64,000 nucleotides of DNA, taken from Cervus elaphus. Its lineage: Eukaryota > Chordata > Mammalia > Artiodactyla > Cervidae. This document shows, piece after piece, positions 1-10,999 of the stretch. The notes below the pieces were generated by a model. It was given only the letters and a program-made list of their open reading frames with translations, was not told the origin of the DNA and searched no databases. The DNA lies in contig NC_057823.1 in assembly GCF_910594005.1 (NCBI RefSeq), forward strand, positions 65,346,015 through 65,410,014, given 5' to 3'. The translations under genes were made by a program, and so were the position numbers. How positions within the stretch are numbered: the first letter of the stretch is position 1; each line of letters begins with the position of its first letter.

Positions 1-210
1 GGGTCAACCAATGAAAATGACTTAGACAAATATATATTCATCATATATCACAGGGGAACAAAACTTGCTACCTCACAATTTCTCTCTGGCATGCTGATTA
101 TTTTTTTTTTATTTATTTATTTATTTTTTCAGTGGGTTTTGTCATAGATTGACATGAATCAGCAATAGATTTACACGTATTTGAGCTGAAAGCAATCAAG
201 GCTCAGAAGA

Positions 211-340
211 GGGACTTGCCTGGTGGAACACTGGCTAAGACTCTGTGCTTCCAATTCAGCAGGCCTGGGTTTGATTCCCGATTGGGGAACTAGAGACCAC
301 ATGCCACAAATAAGACCCAATGCAGCCAAATAAATACATT
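211..340 (+). repeat. tRNA-Glu-type SINE (CHR/ART2-like)
   Basis: Starts with the tRNA-like head GGGACTTGCCTGGTGG and has the B-box-like GGTTTGATTCCCGA. It ends in the CAGCCAAATAAATA tail typical of cetartiodactyl tRNA-Glu SINEs. Several substitutions from the family pattern suggest moderate age. Non-coding; such elements are transcribed by Pol III when young and moved by LINE machinery. Confidence 0.8.
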
Positions 341-974
341 TATAAAGACTCAGGAAAAAAGTTTCCTTCCCTTTAACTGCCTGAAGAATTTTGATATTCT
401 ATTCCTGCAATAGACTATCACCAGAGATATCTGCAGTGAATATAGGTAGGTGTGATGCGGCAGGGTTGGGGGGGTGGGAGTGGGATCAGGCCTAGAGATC
501 AGAATCTACTCTTGTCTCATTGTCTCTGCATGGTCCATCAAACATTTATTCACCAAAATTTGCTTTTCCATCTCCAGGTAAATTGCTTGCCTTCCACAGA
601 CAGCCTCCTTTATCTTAAGCTAAAGATAGTACTTAAAGTGAGAGTTTCAGGCATTCTGGTGAGTTACTCAGTTTTTCTGGGCCTCTCCAATGTATACATG
701 TTATTAAGTTTTGATTTTCTCTGTTCATCAATCTCATGTTAATTTAAATGTAATTTCTAGACCAGTCATAAGGACCTAGAAGGGTAGAAAAAAATTTCTT
801 CCCCAACAATATGTTTTGTAACGTTTGATTTCCACAAGCTTGTACTGTTTCCCATTAAAAAAATAAAATAAAGATGTATACAAAACAATGCAAAGCACAA
901 GCATCTACTACTTTTTCTTTGTGACTGATAGCCCTGTATCTCACTTCTGTCTGCCTTTAGCCACTCATTCAAGA
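341..974. other. No gene seen
   Basis: AT-rich sequence with a short G-run at about 465-480. The open frames here (96 aa at 452-742 on plus, 92 aa at 766-1044 on minus) have no recognisable domain, and the minus one runs into a SINE. I see no repeat family that I can name. Confidence 0.5.
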
Positions 975-1098
975 GTTTCGGTTTGTTTCGGCCACGCTGC
1001 TCAGCACTTGGGATCTCAGTTCCCTGATCAGTGATTGAACCCACACACCCTACATTGGATGCATGCTAACCAAACCACTGACTGTCAGGCAAGTCCCA
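975..1098 (-). repeat. tRNA-Glu-type SINE, minus strand
   Basis: Reverse-oriented CHR/ART2-like SINE. It contains the family phrases GGATCTCAGTTCCCTGATCA and TTGAACCCACACACC, and ends with the reversed tRNA head AAGTCCC at about 1091-1097. The distal tail is diverged. Confidence 0.7.
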
Positions 1099-1653
1099 TC
1101 ATCCCAGAGTTTTAATGAGTAAATATGATCTAACAAAAGCAAGGTGTCACATACACTGAGGCCAATTACAATCCACTGATCTGAAACATCCTCATGTGTG
1201 CATAATGTTTTGAAACATTTATTCAATTAAAGACTGAGTGCTTTCTACCCTCAAGGCACTAGCCAGGGGCTAAGTACACACCTTTGAGGCTTTCTTCACC
1301 ACACCAGACTCACTTTTCCTCTTTGCTTTTGTCCCAAGCAACTTTGAAAGAGCCATGCCTTAGGAAAACCATGACATCTTTCTGATTTCAGCTACTAAAT
1401 CACTATGTGATAAGGAAAATGGAAGGAGAAAAGCAACAGCAATGAGATGTTTTAGGATAGACAGGCTAGTACAGGACAATTTACCAAACTTTTTGAAGAA
1501 ATTGTGAGCAATATGCAGTGTTGATTTAAATATCTATAATTGATATTTTAAAATTATATTTTATATGACAGTAAGAGCTAATAGCAATGATGGATAAGAC
1601 ATATCAAGATTTGGGCTAAGTAATACCAACTTAAAAAATGTCACTTGCCATAT
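1099..1653. other. No gene seen
   Basis: AT-rich non-coding stretch. Around 1210-1290 a phrase resembling the end of an MIR/L2-class element (sequence around AAGGCACTAGCCAGGGGCTA) is visible but too diverged to assign. No useful open frame. Confidence 0.5.
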
Positions 1654-1807
1654 GAAGGAGAGACAGAGGATGACATGGTTGAATGGTATCACCAAATCAA
1701 CAGACATAAGTTTGAGCAAACTTCAGGAGATGGTGAAGGACAGGGAAGCCTGGTGTGCTGCAGTTCATGGAGCTGCAAAGAGTCAGACACATCTTAGCAA
1801 CTGAACA
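1654..1807 (+). mobile_element. BovB 3' end fragment
   Basis: About 150 bp of the BovB (RTE clade) 3' end: GACAGAGGATGACATGGTTG, then GGCATCACC-like, GACAGGGAAGCCTGG, AAGAGTCAGACAC and a degenerate ACTGAAC tail. 5' truncated, as most BovB copies are. No coding potential. Confidence 0.8.
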
Positions 1808-2234
1808 AGTGATTGTGTAAGAATTAAGTCAGTAGTCACTGTAGCCACAGAACTTCCACACATCCCAAAAGGAGTTCAAGGAGGAAATCAGGAATGAAGC
1901 ACTTTGTGCTCTGGAAAAACTGGCAGAACAAGCCTTCAGATAGTTGTTATTTTCAGGAGAAATCGTCTTTTGTTCTTGGATTCTTTCCTCTTCCCATACT
2001 TAGAAAAGCACTAAAATCATTAACTGAGGTATCTGCTCCTAGTGACTAGCAGCAAGCTTCTAGCGAGATGTGTGCTTGGCTGCACATGTGCCCTTCATCA
2101 AAATCACATCTATGCTGACCTATTCCATTACCTTTTTGGAGCAGTCCCTCAGAACTATCAGAGAAGCTGTCAGGAAATCCCCAAACAAAACTGAAACTCA
2201 CGGATCTCACAGGGCACATCTTTATGTGTCGACA
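1808..2234. other. No gene seen
   Basis: Sequence without a recognisable repeat. The 68-aa open frame at 2070-2276 shows no family signature and overlaps an MIR-like segment. Confidence 0.5.
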
Positions 2235-2365
2235 GTGTTTATACCCATTTTGCCTAACAAGAACTCCATGAGGTAGGTCCTGTCATGGTGTTCATTTTGT
2301 AGACAGCCAACGAGAATGCAGAGGGAAACTGCCCAAGGCCATTCCAGAGCCTACAGCAGGGGCTA
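2235..2365 (-). repeat. MIR SINE fragment, minus strand
   Basis: Contains the reversed MIR core pattern: AACTCCATGAGGTAGGT, ATTTTGTAGACAG, GAAACTGCCCAAGGCCA. Old mammalian-wide repeat, strongly diverged. Confidence 0.55.
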
Positions 2366-4004
2366 CTGTATTATGATATTCTGCTCCCCAGGTGCCCGGT
2401 GCTGATGATGGCAGAGAAAGAAAGAAATGTTACTTTCATAGGACAAACAGACGCTGAGTACAAACAAGAGTGAGATATTACAGGTGGTCCCTGGGTTACA
2501 AACCATGAACATCCCCACAAGAAAAATGAAGTCTGAGAGCATCTGTCTGTGGATACTGACTCTGTGCACAGGCACTGAGCCTGTCAGAGCCTCGCTTGCC
2601 TCACCTAGGAGGAGGAGAAGACGGCCAGAGCAGACCCCAGCGTGTGACAGAGAGCACAGAGGAAGCCCAGCGTAGCTCCTGACACAAGTAGGTAGCTGGT
2701 AAATCAATTGAGCCTAAATCTGAAGGGTGGGTTTTTGGGGTTTTTTTTTTTTTCTTAATTCTGTCTAGTCCCTGAAGATAGAAGGAACATGTACACTGGG
2801 AGGAAGGTTGTACTGGGTCATCTCATTGCTTTTTCCTCCCATACCGCCACCCTGTTCTTGTGTAGAGCATCAAACCAATGCACCAGGGAAATTCTATGGA
2901 TATGAAAATCATAGGCTCCACTGAAATGGGCTTTCATTCATAACCCCTGGGTTAGATTATTAACAGATTCATTTAGGGGGTTTTGTTTTCCTACAACAGC
3001 ACACTGCTCAGGAGATGTGACATATTCCAGCAGTAACAGGACTTCATAATGATCATGAATCTAGAGCACGTGGATAGATTAAAGAAATCAGGAAGCACCT
3101 GTGATAGGACCTCCAAAGAGGGAGGAGTATATGCCTTGGGAAAACCTTCATCAGGTTATGGTTCTATGTACCCTAGGGAAGGCGGACGGGCTTTGGGACT
3201 CCTGATATTCCGGTCTAATAATTTCTAAAATAGGTCAGGGACAGTGCTGGTCCATCCCTAAGTTTTCATCACCTGGAATAAAACTAGAAAAATAATGACT
3301 TCTTTTTTTTACAAAAATTATATTCCCTTTTAATCAGTACCCTTCATCCTGAGTTCATGTATTTCCTACACTTGGAGAGTTGAAATATTCTTCTTCTTAT
3401 AAAAAATCATAGTGATTATTGGTTGTGGTATGTTTCGTTCTTGTCATTTAAACTTCTGGTTGAGGGGGAAAAATATTTGGCGAATCCAGTTCAGAGAATT
3501 CCTTGTTTTTAAAATATTACTCCTTAAATCCAAATAGATGGGAACTGATGATCTAATCCAGTATCTCAACTAGAATAATGAGTAGAAAAGCTGTGATAAA
3601 GTATTTAATACTAAATCTCATTCAAACCTAAGTATTATTAGCATTGGCTTCTGAAAGTGTTAATGATGTCACTGCAAAATTCTCAACAGCCCTTCATGGA
3701 CATCATGGCTTGTCAAACAGTGCATCTAAAAGGTTTTTGACCTTACTTCTAAGATCATGACTTCTTTCTGGTTTTATTCCTTCCTAATAGCTAATCTTCA
3801 TTTATCATTAAAGACTAGAATCAGTCTTAGCTAGAGGCAAGAAAATCCACCAGTTTTCTTGGCTACAATTTGAAGCAACTGCTAAACCACCTTCTAGATC
3901 AGTCCTCCTACTTACATGTCAATACATATATACATAACATTACAAAGGAGAATATTATTTATTGTGTTAATATCACAATTTCTACTTTGCATAAGATCAA
4001 CTAT
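2366..4004. other. No gene seen; AT-rich, one poly-T tract
   Basis: About 1.6 kb with no repeat I can name and no long open frame of known type. Paired overlapping frames at 2363-2707 (minus, 114 aa) and 2484-2675 (plus, 63 aa) lie on a locally GC-richer patch (2560-2680) but show no domain or splice context that I trust. A poly-T run sits at about 2740-2753. Confidence 0.45.
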
Positions 4005-4140
4005 GGACAGCCTTGAATCCAGCACTGCTAGCTGCTGTGTGACCTTGAATGAGCCTCTTCCTTACACAGAGACCTAGAATATGAGATCAAAATAGACAAG
4101 TCATAAGATCCCACCTGCCTCTGAAGGTCAAGCATAGTGG
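4005..4140 (+). repeat. MIR SINE fragment
   Basis: Shows the MIR phrase TGCTGTGTGACCTTGAATGAG followed by a CTCTTCCTTA / CACCTGCCTC pattern. Diverged. Confidence 0.5.
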
Positions 4141-4154
4141 GCTATCATTTATGA

Positions 4155-4350
4155 AGGACTTACTGTATACTAGGCATCACTTAAATGCTTACATTGCAGC
4201 ATCTCCCTTAGTTATCTCAATTATCCTATCAGTGACTACTATTGTAAATGACCTCATATATAATAAGATACTGAATCTTAGAGAAGTTAAATACATTTTC
4301 AAGACTATATTTGCCAGTAAGTGGCAGAATCTATGTTCAAATCTTAACTA
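4155..4350 (-). repeat. MIR SINE fragment, minus strand
   Basis: Reversed MIR pattern: TACTAGGCATCACTTAAATG, TCTTAGAGAAGTTAAATA, CAGTAAGTGGCAGAATCTA. Old and diverged. The 66-aa frame here is a shadow of the repeat. Confidence 0.55.
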
Positions 4351-4744
4351 AGTTTGGGCGCTTGAAATTCAGGTGTAAATGATTTTATCAGATAAAGAGT
4401 TAAAAAGTAGAGTTCAGTAGATATAGATATTTTTGTACTTAGAGATAATAGCTACCATAGAACATTTAGTACTGCATCTAGTACAATAGCAATTATTCCA
4501 TAAAATGTTATTATAAAATGTAACCAGAGATGCTGATAGAGCCCTTAAACTTATAACTAAAGCATGTAGAAGGGAGGAAAGAAAAACAAAACAAAAATTA
4601 CCTCTACTTTAGAGTCCTATTTGAGCTCTAATAATAGTATCTCTTGGACCAGTTTTCCTGTTTCCATTCATCCCATCCAATCACCCAGTTCCATGGCAAG
4701 CTAGAGAGCAGTTAGGAGCACTGGTGAAGAGTCTAGGGACTTGG

Positions 4745-4918
4745 ATTCCAAAACAGTGTGGTTAAGAGAATGAGCACAGAAGTCAGGCTGTCAGCATTCA
4801 AGGTCAGATTCTACCATGAAGTGGAGTTATAGAAACTCTCTAAGCCACAGTTTGTATAATGATAATAATAGGGCTTTTAAAATAATAATTCACATAAGAA
4901 ATTTAGCACAGTACAAAG
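4745..4918 (+). repeat. MIR SINE
   Basis: Recognisable MIR order: AGTGTGGTTAAGAG, AGTCAGGCTG, GATTCTACCAT, then CTCTCTAAGCCACAGTTTG and an ATAATGATAATAATAGGGC core. Confidence 0.65.
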
Positions 4919-5044
4919 GATATAGTTAGCCCACAAGACCTGGGATTCAATACCAGCAATATGTCAGCTATGTGACCTTAGGAGATTTACTTAACTTCTC
5001 TGTGCCAAATTTCCTTATGATAAGGAGAATATTAATAATAATGA

Positions 5045-5068
5045 TGTGTGTGTGTGTGTGTGTGTGTG
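5045..5068. repeat. (TG)12 microsatellite
   Basis: Twelve uninterrupted TG dinucleotides directly abutting the Bov-tA tail side. Likely length-variable between individuals. Confidence 0.9.
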
Positions 5069-5191
5069 AGTTAGTTGCTCCGTTGTGTCTGACTCTTTGC
5101 CATCCCATAGACTATAGCCCACCAGGCTCCTCTGTCCACAGAATTCTCCAGGCAAGAACACTGAAGTGGAATGTCATTCCCTTCTCCAGGG
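5069..5191 (-). repeat. Bov-tA-type SINE, minus strand
   Basis: Reverse Bov-tA/BOV-A body: AGTTAGTTGCTC, GTGTCTGACTCTTTGCC, CCAGGCTCCTCTGTCCA, GAATTCTCCAGGCAAGAACA, CCCTTCTCCAGG. The tRNA-like head is missing, so the copy is truncated. Confidence 0.85.
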
Positions 5192-5270
5192 TATTAAAAG
5201 AATTCCATCAAATAATACATGTACAGCAAAAGTTTAAAACAGTACTTAGCACTAAATAAGAGTCATTTTT

Positions 5271-6529
5271 TTTTAAATATATATTTACATAGTCCACTAT
5301 TAAGATCTGGGGTAACCTTGGCCAAGTCCATTCTCTCTCTCTGGAACTCTGGCGGTTTCCCATTGCATAGATCTATGTTTGGAAGCAGCAAATCCTCTGT
5401 TGATTTTGCCCTGTACTATCTGACAGCTGTAATCCTTGGAATCAGCTAGGAGAAACTGAAAGTGTATTACAAAATAAGCCCCGTCTCCGCCCAACACCTC
5501 CTCCCTTCCCGTTTGTCTGGCTGCGAGGGATACTAAGGCAGGGCATGTGGTCACGTGGCACTTCTTTTCCCTGTCATTTCAGCATCCTCTCCATCGAGGC
5601 CATCTCCTCGAGGAGCATTCCTCCTCGAGGCCATCTACTACGACCCACATCAGAGGAGGAAAGCCAGGTTTAGGGAATCTTAAGCATGGCCCTTTCTGGG
5701 CCAGTCTGTAATCCAGAATGACCTTACACTTAGCCTGTAGTAGCACCACAGAGTGAAGCTTCTTTTATTTATTTATTTAGTTTTTAAGTGGACCACTCGC
5801 TGACACTTCATATTTGCAAAAATAAATTCTGAGTCTTCCAATTCTGTCAACACAGCTGCAAACTGGCCTTGAGACAGCAAGAGGAGTACAGGTAGAGGCC
5901 AGGGTCTGTGTTCAGAGCAGACAGTGAGTTTCCAAACAGAAGGTCAGGTCAAGACACACACTGCTTCCAGAACAGTGCCGCTAGGCTTTCCTCTGCACCT
6001 CTTCTGAGCTGCTCTTTCCCAGCCTCTGGTTTGAAGAAGCCAACTCGATCAGTGAGTTTCAAAAAGCCACGCCAGGAAAAGATAGCTTATAATCCCAGCA
6101 TAATTAGGATTTATGTGTGAAACAGGTTTGAGAAATGCCAGTAAGATAAAGGACCAGTCTCAATGCATGTGGATTTTTATTAGTAAGATTCTAGTCTCCC
6201 CTGCTAGCCTGGTGCCTTCTAGAAAAGGCTGTAACTTACAGGTGAATTTTCGCCTGTTTGCCCCTATTAAGTGTGATGAGACAGGTGAAGAGGATAAATG
6301 TGGTAACATCTCAGTTTTGAAACCAACACAAGAAGATGTTCCAAACAAGTTTCTTACCTGTGACCTGAATTAGCAGAAAAGAAGAGGGTGCAAGGGGGGA
6401 GGGGGATGGGTGTGTTAGTGCATATGCAAGGAAGTCCCATTTTAAGCAAACTAGCCAAGAAATACATTGGCTGTATAACAACAGCCAAAAAAACTAAAAA
6501 GCAAAAGTGTTTCTGAAACTTTAACGGAA
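5271..6529. other. No gene seen
   Basis: Mixed-composition stretch. About 5305-5345 resembles the MIR phrase ACCTTGGCCAAGTCCA. A 43-bp symmetric motif lies at 5594-5636. A plus frame of 86 aa (6113-6373) is not similar to any family I know. Confidence 0.45.
5594..5636. repeat. Palindrome flanked by 12-bp direct repeats
   Basis: TCGAGGCCATCT occurs at 5594-5605 and again at 5625-5636 (period 31 bp). The self-complementary CTCCTCGAGGAG (5604-5615) and a second CCTCGAGG copy lie between or across them. The block can form several alternative hairpins and has four CpGs in otherwise CpG-poor DNA. Function unknown. Confidence 0.6.
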
Positions 6530-6630
6530 ATGACAGTCACTTGGAGATCTTACTAAATGAGAATCTGCATTTTAACAAGTGTGTGGGGGAGACCGAGATT
6601 CTGCATTCCTGACACATTCCCATGTCCTGG
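6530..6630 (+). repeat. MER5A-like hAT-Charlie fragment
   Basis: Matches the MER5A word order: CACTTGGAGATCTTACTAAA, GAATCTGCATTTTAACAAG, GAGATTCTGCATTCCTGACA. Non-autonomous ancient DNA transposon; termini are not both visible. Confidence 0.5.
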
Positions 6631-6934
6631 TCCATAAAGCATCCTTTGAGTCACAAGGAATCATATGACAAATTGTCACTTGATAGAGGATTCAGGATAG
6701 GATTTCCTTCATATACACAGGTAGTCCACACACACTTTTTCTTTCACTAAAACTATGCATATTTTGATTAACAACTTTCATCTTCTCAGAAGTAAAATTT
6801 TCTACTTTTTAATCTTTTCACATCTCTGAAATGAGGATGCCCTCTGCAATTCACAGTATTCTATAAACTGTCAGCCAAGCGCTGGACTTGAGTTATATTG
6901 AAGGTACCACTGCCTGGGCACCTGGAAACATCAA

Positions 6935-7550
6935 AAGCTTAAGCGTCAAAAATGCAGAAAAAACCAAATTTATGGTTAGCCAAGGGGGAAAGTGGGGAGA
7001 GAGGGATAAATTAGGGTAAATTGTGGGAATTAACAAATACACACTAGTATATATAAAATTGATAATCAAGAAGGACATACTCTAGATCACAACAAGCTCT
7101 ACTGAATACTCGAACAATCTGTATGGGGAAAAAAAATCTGAAAAAGAAAGGATATATGTATGAAAAGTGAAAGTGTTAGTTGCTCAATCATGTCCAACTC
7201 TTTGCAACACCATGGACCATAGCCTGCCAGGTTCCTCTGTCCATGGAATTCTCCAGGCAAGAATACTAGGGCAGGTGGCCATTCCCTTCTCCAGGGGATC
7301 TTCCTAACCCAGAGATCAAATCTCCCTCATTGACAGGCAGATTCTTTACCATTTGAGCCAACAGGGAAGCTCTGGATATATCACTTTGCTGCACACCTAA
7401 AACTAACACAACATTATAAATGAAATATGGGAGGTTTGGGGGAGAATGGATACATGTATATGTATGGCCTTTCATTGTTCACCTGAAACTATCACAACAT
7501 TGCTAATCTGCTATATCTAAATAAAAAATAAAATGCTTAAAAAGAGGAAA
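6935..7550 (+). mobile_element. L1 3' UTR/tail segments, split by a Bov-tA
   Basis: Old ruminant L1 3' UTR. It carries GGTTAGCCAAGGGGGAAAGT near 6975, then TTTGCTGCACACCTAAAACT and ACACAACATTATAAATG near 7384-7421. A second copy of the same tail block follows (GTTCACCTGAAACTATCACAACATTG and an A-rich end near 7520-7545), so two L1 3' ends lie in tandem. A Bov-tA interrupts the first. Confidence 0.7.
7158..7373 (-). repeat. Bov-tA SINE, minus strand, with target duplication
   Basis: Complete reversed Bov-tA: GTTAGTTGCTCAATCATGTC, CATGGACCATAGCCTGCCAG, GAATTCTCCAGGCAAGAATA, CCAGGGGATCTTCC, and the reversed tRNA head GCCAACAGGGAAGC. An 8-bp repeat GGATATAT lies at 7150-7157 and 7374-7381 and restores the host L1 sequence when collapsed. 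Confidence 0.85.
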
Positions 7551-8167
7551 TATATACCAATATAAAATTCAAAAATAATTAAAAACAAGAAATATGTAAA
7601 ACAAAACAGAAAACCTGCAGAATGGGTGTCAGTAGCTTAGAGAAAATCTCTAAGGCAATGGAGGCAAATGATGTGTGGAGATGGTAGAGATAAGTCAGTT
7701 GTTTTCAAACGTTCCTGAAGTAGCTACTACAAGTAGGCTTGGTCTACTATGCCACAAAGCCACCTTCACAGCCCGGCTTTTATTCAGGTGCAGGTTCTAA
7801 AAATGCTCCATTGTAAGTGCTCTGGATGACAGAGAAGAGGATTTTGCATTGCAAAAAATTGGTTCAACTTCAGCCTGGCTTGGCTGACAGATTATAAAAC
7901 ACTACTGATGATCCAGTTAAAAGTGTGTCAGAGTTCAATTCTGAATAAAGTTTTAGGAACAGCTTATTTGCTCATATTTTTTTAAATAGGCACAACAGTA
8001 ATTAAGGATTAAAAAGTCTCCAAATAAATCTAAAGTATATATTTATATCATGGTATAAATACACAGGAATTCTAAATTATGAGAGAGCAGTGTGTCACCA
8101 TTTAATTGGCAGCTTTTTCTTCCTCCTTAGTTTAAAAGTGATGGTGAATTTTATAATCCATGGCATC
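7551..8167. other. No gene seen
   Basis: A-rich at the start (the L1 tail), then unique-looking AT-rich DNA to the BovB border. No convincing open frame or named repeat. Confidence 0.5.
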
Positions 8168-9310
8168 TTATTGTTGTTGTTGCTCAGTCACTAAGTTGTG
8201 TCCGACTCTTTGCAACCACATGGACTGCAACACACCAGGCTGCCCTGTCCTTCACTATCTCCTGGAGTTTGCTCAAATCATGTCTATTGAGTCAGCGATG
8301 CTTATTTAACCATCTCATCCTCTGTGATCTCTTTCTCCTTTTGCCTTCAGTCTTTCCCAGCATCAGGGTCTTTTCCAATGAGTTAGCTCTTTGCATTAGA
8401 TGGCCGAAGTATTGGAGCTTCAGTTTTAGCGTCAGTCCTGAATGTTCATTGGAAGGACCAGTTTCCCTTAGGATTGACTGGTTTAATCTCCCTGCAGTCC
8501 CAGGAACTCTCAAGAGTCTTCTCTAGCAGCACAGTTCAAAAGCATCAACTCTTCAGTGCTCAGCCTTCTTTATGGTCCAACTCTCACATCTGTACATGAC
8601 TACTGGAAAAAACCATAGCTTTGACTACATGGACCTTGTCAGCAAAGTGATGTCTCTGCTTTTGAATATGCTGTCTAGGTTTGCCATACCTTTTCTTCCA
8701 AGGAGCAAGCATCTTTTAGTTTCAAGGTTGGAGTCACCATTTGGAGTCCAAGAAAATAAAATCTGTCACTGTCTCAGTTTTTTCCCCACCTATTTACCAT
8801 GAGGTAATGGGACTGGATGCCATAATCTTAAGTCTTTTTAATGTTGAGTTTTAAACCCACTTTTCCACTCTCTTAACACTCATCAAGAGGCTCTTTAGTT
8901 CTGCTTCACTTTCTGCCATTAAAGTGGTATTATCTGCATATCTGAGGTTGTTGATATTTTTCCCAGCAATCTTGATTCCAGCTTGTGATTCATTCAGCCC
9001 AGCATTTTCCATGGTGTACTCTGCATACAAGTTAAATAAGCAGGGTGACAACATACATCTTTGCTGTACTCCTTTCCCAATTTTGAACCTAATTCACTGA
9101 GCATCTTACAGCATTGGGGATGTTAGCATTTGAAAGTTCAGGGGTGATCTAAGTTTGAGGGGTCACATAAAGTATCCCCCAACTGTTGCTTCTTGATCAG
9201 CATACAGGTTTCTCAAGAGACAGGTAAGCCATCTCTAAGGATTTTCTGCAGTTTGCTGTGATCCACGTGGTCAAAGACTTTAAGCATAGTCACTGAAGCA
9301 GAAGTTTTTC
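8168..9310 (-). mobile_element. BovB (RTE) 5'-truncated copy, minus strand
   Basis: The reversed BovB tail TTGCTCAGTCACTAAG at the left runs through the C-terminal coding region into the reverse transcriptase. At 8851-9054 (minus) a 67-aa frame reads ...CLFNLYAEYTM... and ...NLRYADNTTLMAES. The RT box should be YADD; the second Asp is Asn here, so the catalytic pair is lost. The far end (about 9250-9310) carries motif-A-region sequence (CAGTTTGCTGTGATCCACG). Multiple frame breaks make it inactive. Confidence 0.9.
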
Positions 9311-9344
9311 GTAGCATCTTAGGATTAATTAAATGTAGTAGTGC

Positions 9345-9555
9345 TTTTTATTGTGCACTTTTCTTGTACCAGACAAGATGCCAAAGAGCCAATTCTCAGA
9401 AAACTCTTCAGATATACAACTATTACTCCTCACATGGCAAGAACTTATAACTTGTACTAAATGTCATCTTTTTCTTTTTTTTTTTACAGATGAGACTGAG
9501 GCATCAGAAGGGGTAACTTTCTTATTCAAGGTTAGACTGCTAAGTTCCAACTCTT
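9345..9555 (-). repeat. MIR SINE-like, minus strand
   Basis: Contains TTTTACAGATGAGACTGAGGC and TTATTCAAGGTTAGACTGCT, the reversed MIR arrangement. A poly-T run at about 9475-9485 interrupts it. Confidence 0.5.
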
Positions 9556-10419
9556 GATTGCTAAATTAGCTGTAGACAGGTTGGATTAGCATCTAACTAG
9601 CCTTTCCTCTAATAGATAGCTTCTTCAAATGGGTCTCAATCAGGTGTGTACCTACCTGCCACTATGTATGAACCTTTGGAAATGTACCCTTTTATGTTTT
9701 GGGTGATGGTGGTAATGGAGAGGGTGATATTTGGTCATCACAAGGGCTAAGGGGGGATTGTGACAATTAATGAACACAGCCAGGACTCTGAACAGCTCAA
9801 TGCTTAATACAGCCCTGCAAGGTTCAAAGGGCCCCTCAGGAAGGTTAACAGCACCCCTACTGAGAAACACAATCAGGTATTTTGCCCCAAGAAAATATTT
9901 CACTGTAGAACTATGGTAGTGTTGTCCTAATGCATTCCAGAAGCTTCAATCTGTTTCACCTTAATTCTCTGACAAAGGAAAACCTCCCTCTACATCTAAA
10001 TCCACTTAACCTATAAGCTGTTATTATGATACTTTCAGAATTGCTAAGGTTGTAAGTCTATAGATTTTTTAAAGATGCAATCGACTTTACTCCTGTTAAA
10101 TCTGCACTCTAACATATCAAATGGCCCTTTGGGAACCCAACTGATACACAGGGTAAATACAGCATGAGAAGAATGCAAGACTCTCTGCTAACTTTGAACC
10201 AGAGGTTCATGGATGGTATTATTTAACTTTCTTGGGAGCCTAGACAGAGAAGGAGGGTCCTCACAGTCTTTGCAAGTCTACCTTCAAGTTTCATTCCTCA
10301 TACCTATTTCATCACTACCAGGGTTATCTTCCTACAACAGAATCACTATCACCATTAAAATAATTATCAATATTCTGTGATAAACCACAATGGAAAAGAA
10401 TATCAAGAAAGAATATGTA
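9556..10419. other. No gene seen
   Basis: AT-rich unique-looking DNA. Short frames (83 aa minus, 9652-9903) show no family features. Confidence 0.5.
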
Positions 10420-10730
10420 GGGTTTCCCTGGTAGTCCAGTGGTTAAGAATCTGCCTTACAATGCAAGGCACATGAGTTTGATCCCAGGTCTGGGATGATT
10501 CCACATGCTGTGGGGTGCCAAACCCTTGTCCCACAACTGCTGGGCCACCCCTCTAGAGCCGGGAAGCCACAACTGCTGAGCCCACACGCCTAGAGCCTGT
10601 GCTCTGCAACCAGAAGCCACTGCAATGAGAAGCCTGCACACCATAACGAAGAGTAGCCTCCACTTGCCCCAGTGAGAGAAATGCTTTGGCAAAGCAACGA
10701 AGACCCAGCACAGCCAAAACTAAAATAAAT
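10420..10730 (+). repeat. tRNA-Glu-type SINE (CHR/ART2-like), long form
   Basis: Head GGGTTTCCCTGGTAGTCCAG, B-box region GAGTTTGATCCCAG, then the characteristic repeated CACAACTGCTG(A/G)GCC units, AGAAGCCACTGCAATGAGAA and the CACAGCCAAAACTAAAATAA tail. Three overlapping minus-strand frames here are artefacts of this repeat. Confidence 0.85.
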
Positions 10731-10785
10731 CTTTTTTTTTTTTTTTTTGTAAAAAAGAATGTACACACATATATATGTAAACATT

Positions 10786-10957
10786 AACAATCTTGTGTTA
10801 ATTTCTGCTGTACCGCAAAGTGATTCAATTGTATATATCAACTTATATATATTTATAAATGTATATATAAATATATGTATGTATATTTATAAATGCATAT
10901 TTTATATATAACTGAATCACTTCGCTATGCAGCAGAAGTTAACACAACATTGTAAAT
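10786..10957. repeat. Inverted pair of L1 3' tails (long imperfect palindrome)
   Basis: The left arm (10786-10838) holds a reversed L1 tail with TTTCTGCTGTACCGCAAAGT. The right arm (10903-10957) holds the forward version with AATCACTTCGCTATGCAGCA. The arms are about 50 bp and largely complementary; the roughly 65-bp loop is almost pure A/T and itself partly symmetric. The plus tail runs on to A-rich DNA at about 10985. Confidence 0.75.
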
Positions 10958-10999
10958 CAACTATACTTCAATTAAAAAAAAAAAAGGTACTTATTCACT

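Larger units (their letters stand above)
4925..5270 (+). repeat. MIR SINE split by a Bov-tA insertion
   Basis: Left part (to about 5044) has GACCTGGGATTCAATACCAG, CTATGTGACCTTAGG, ACTTCTCTGTGCC and a GATAAGGAGAAT core. The right part resumes at about 5192 with CAGTACTTAGCACTAAATAA, the usual MIR end. A (TG)n tract and a minus-strand Bov-tA separate the halves, so the SINE landed in the MIR. Confidence 0.65.
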
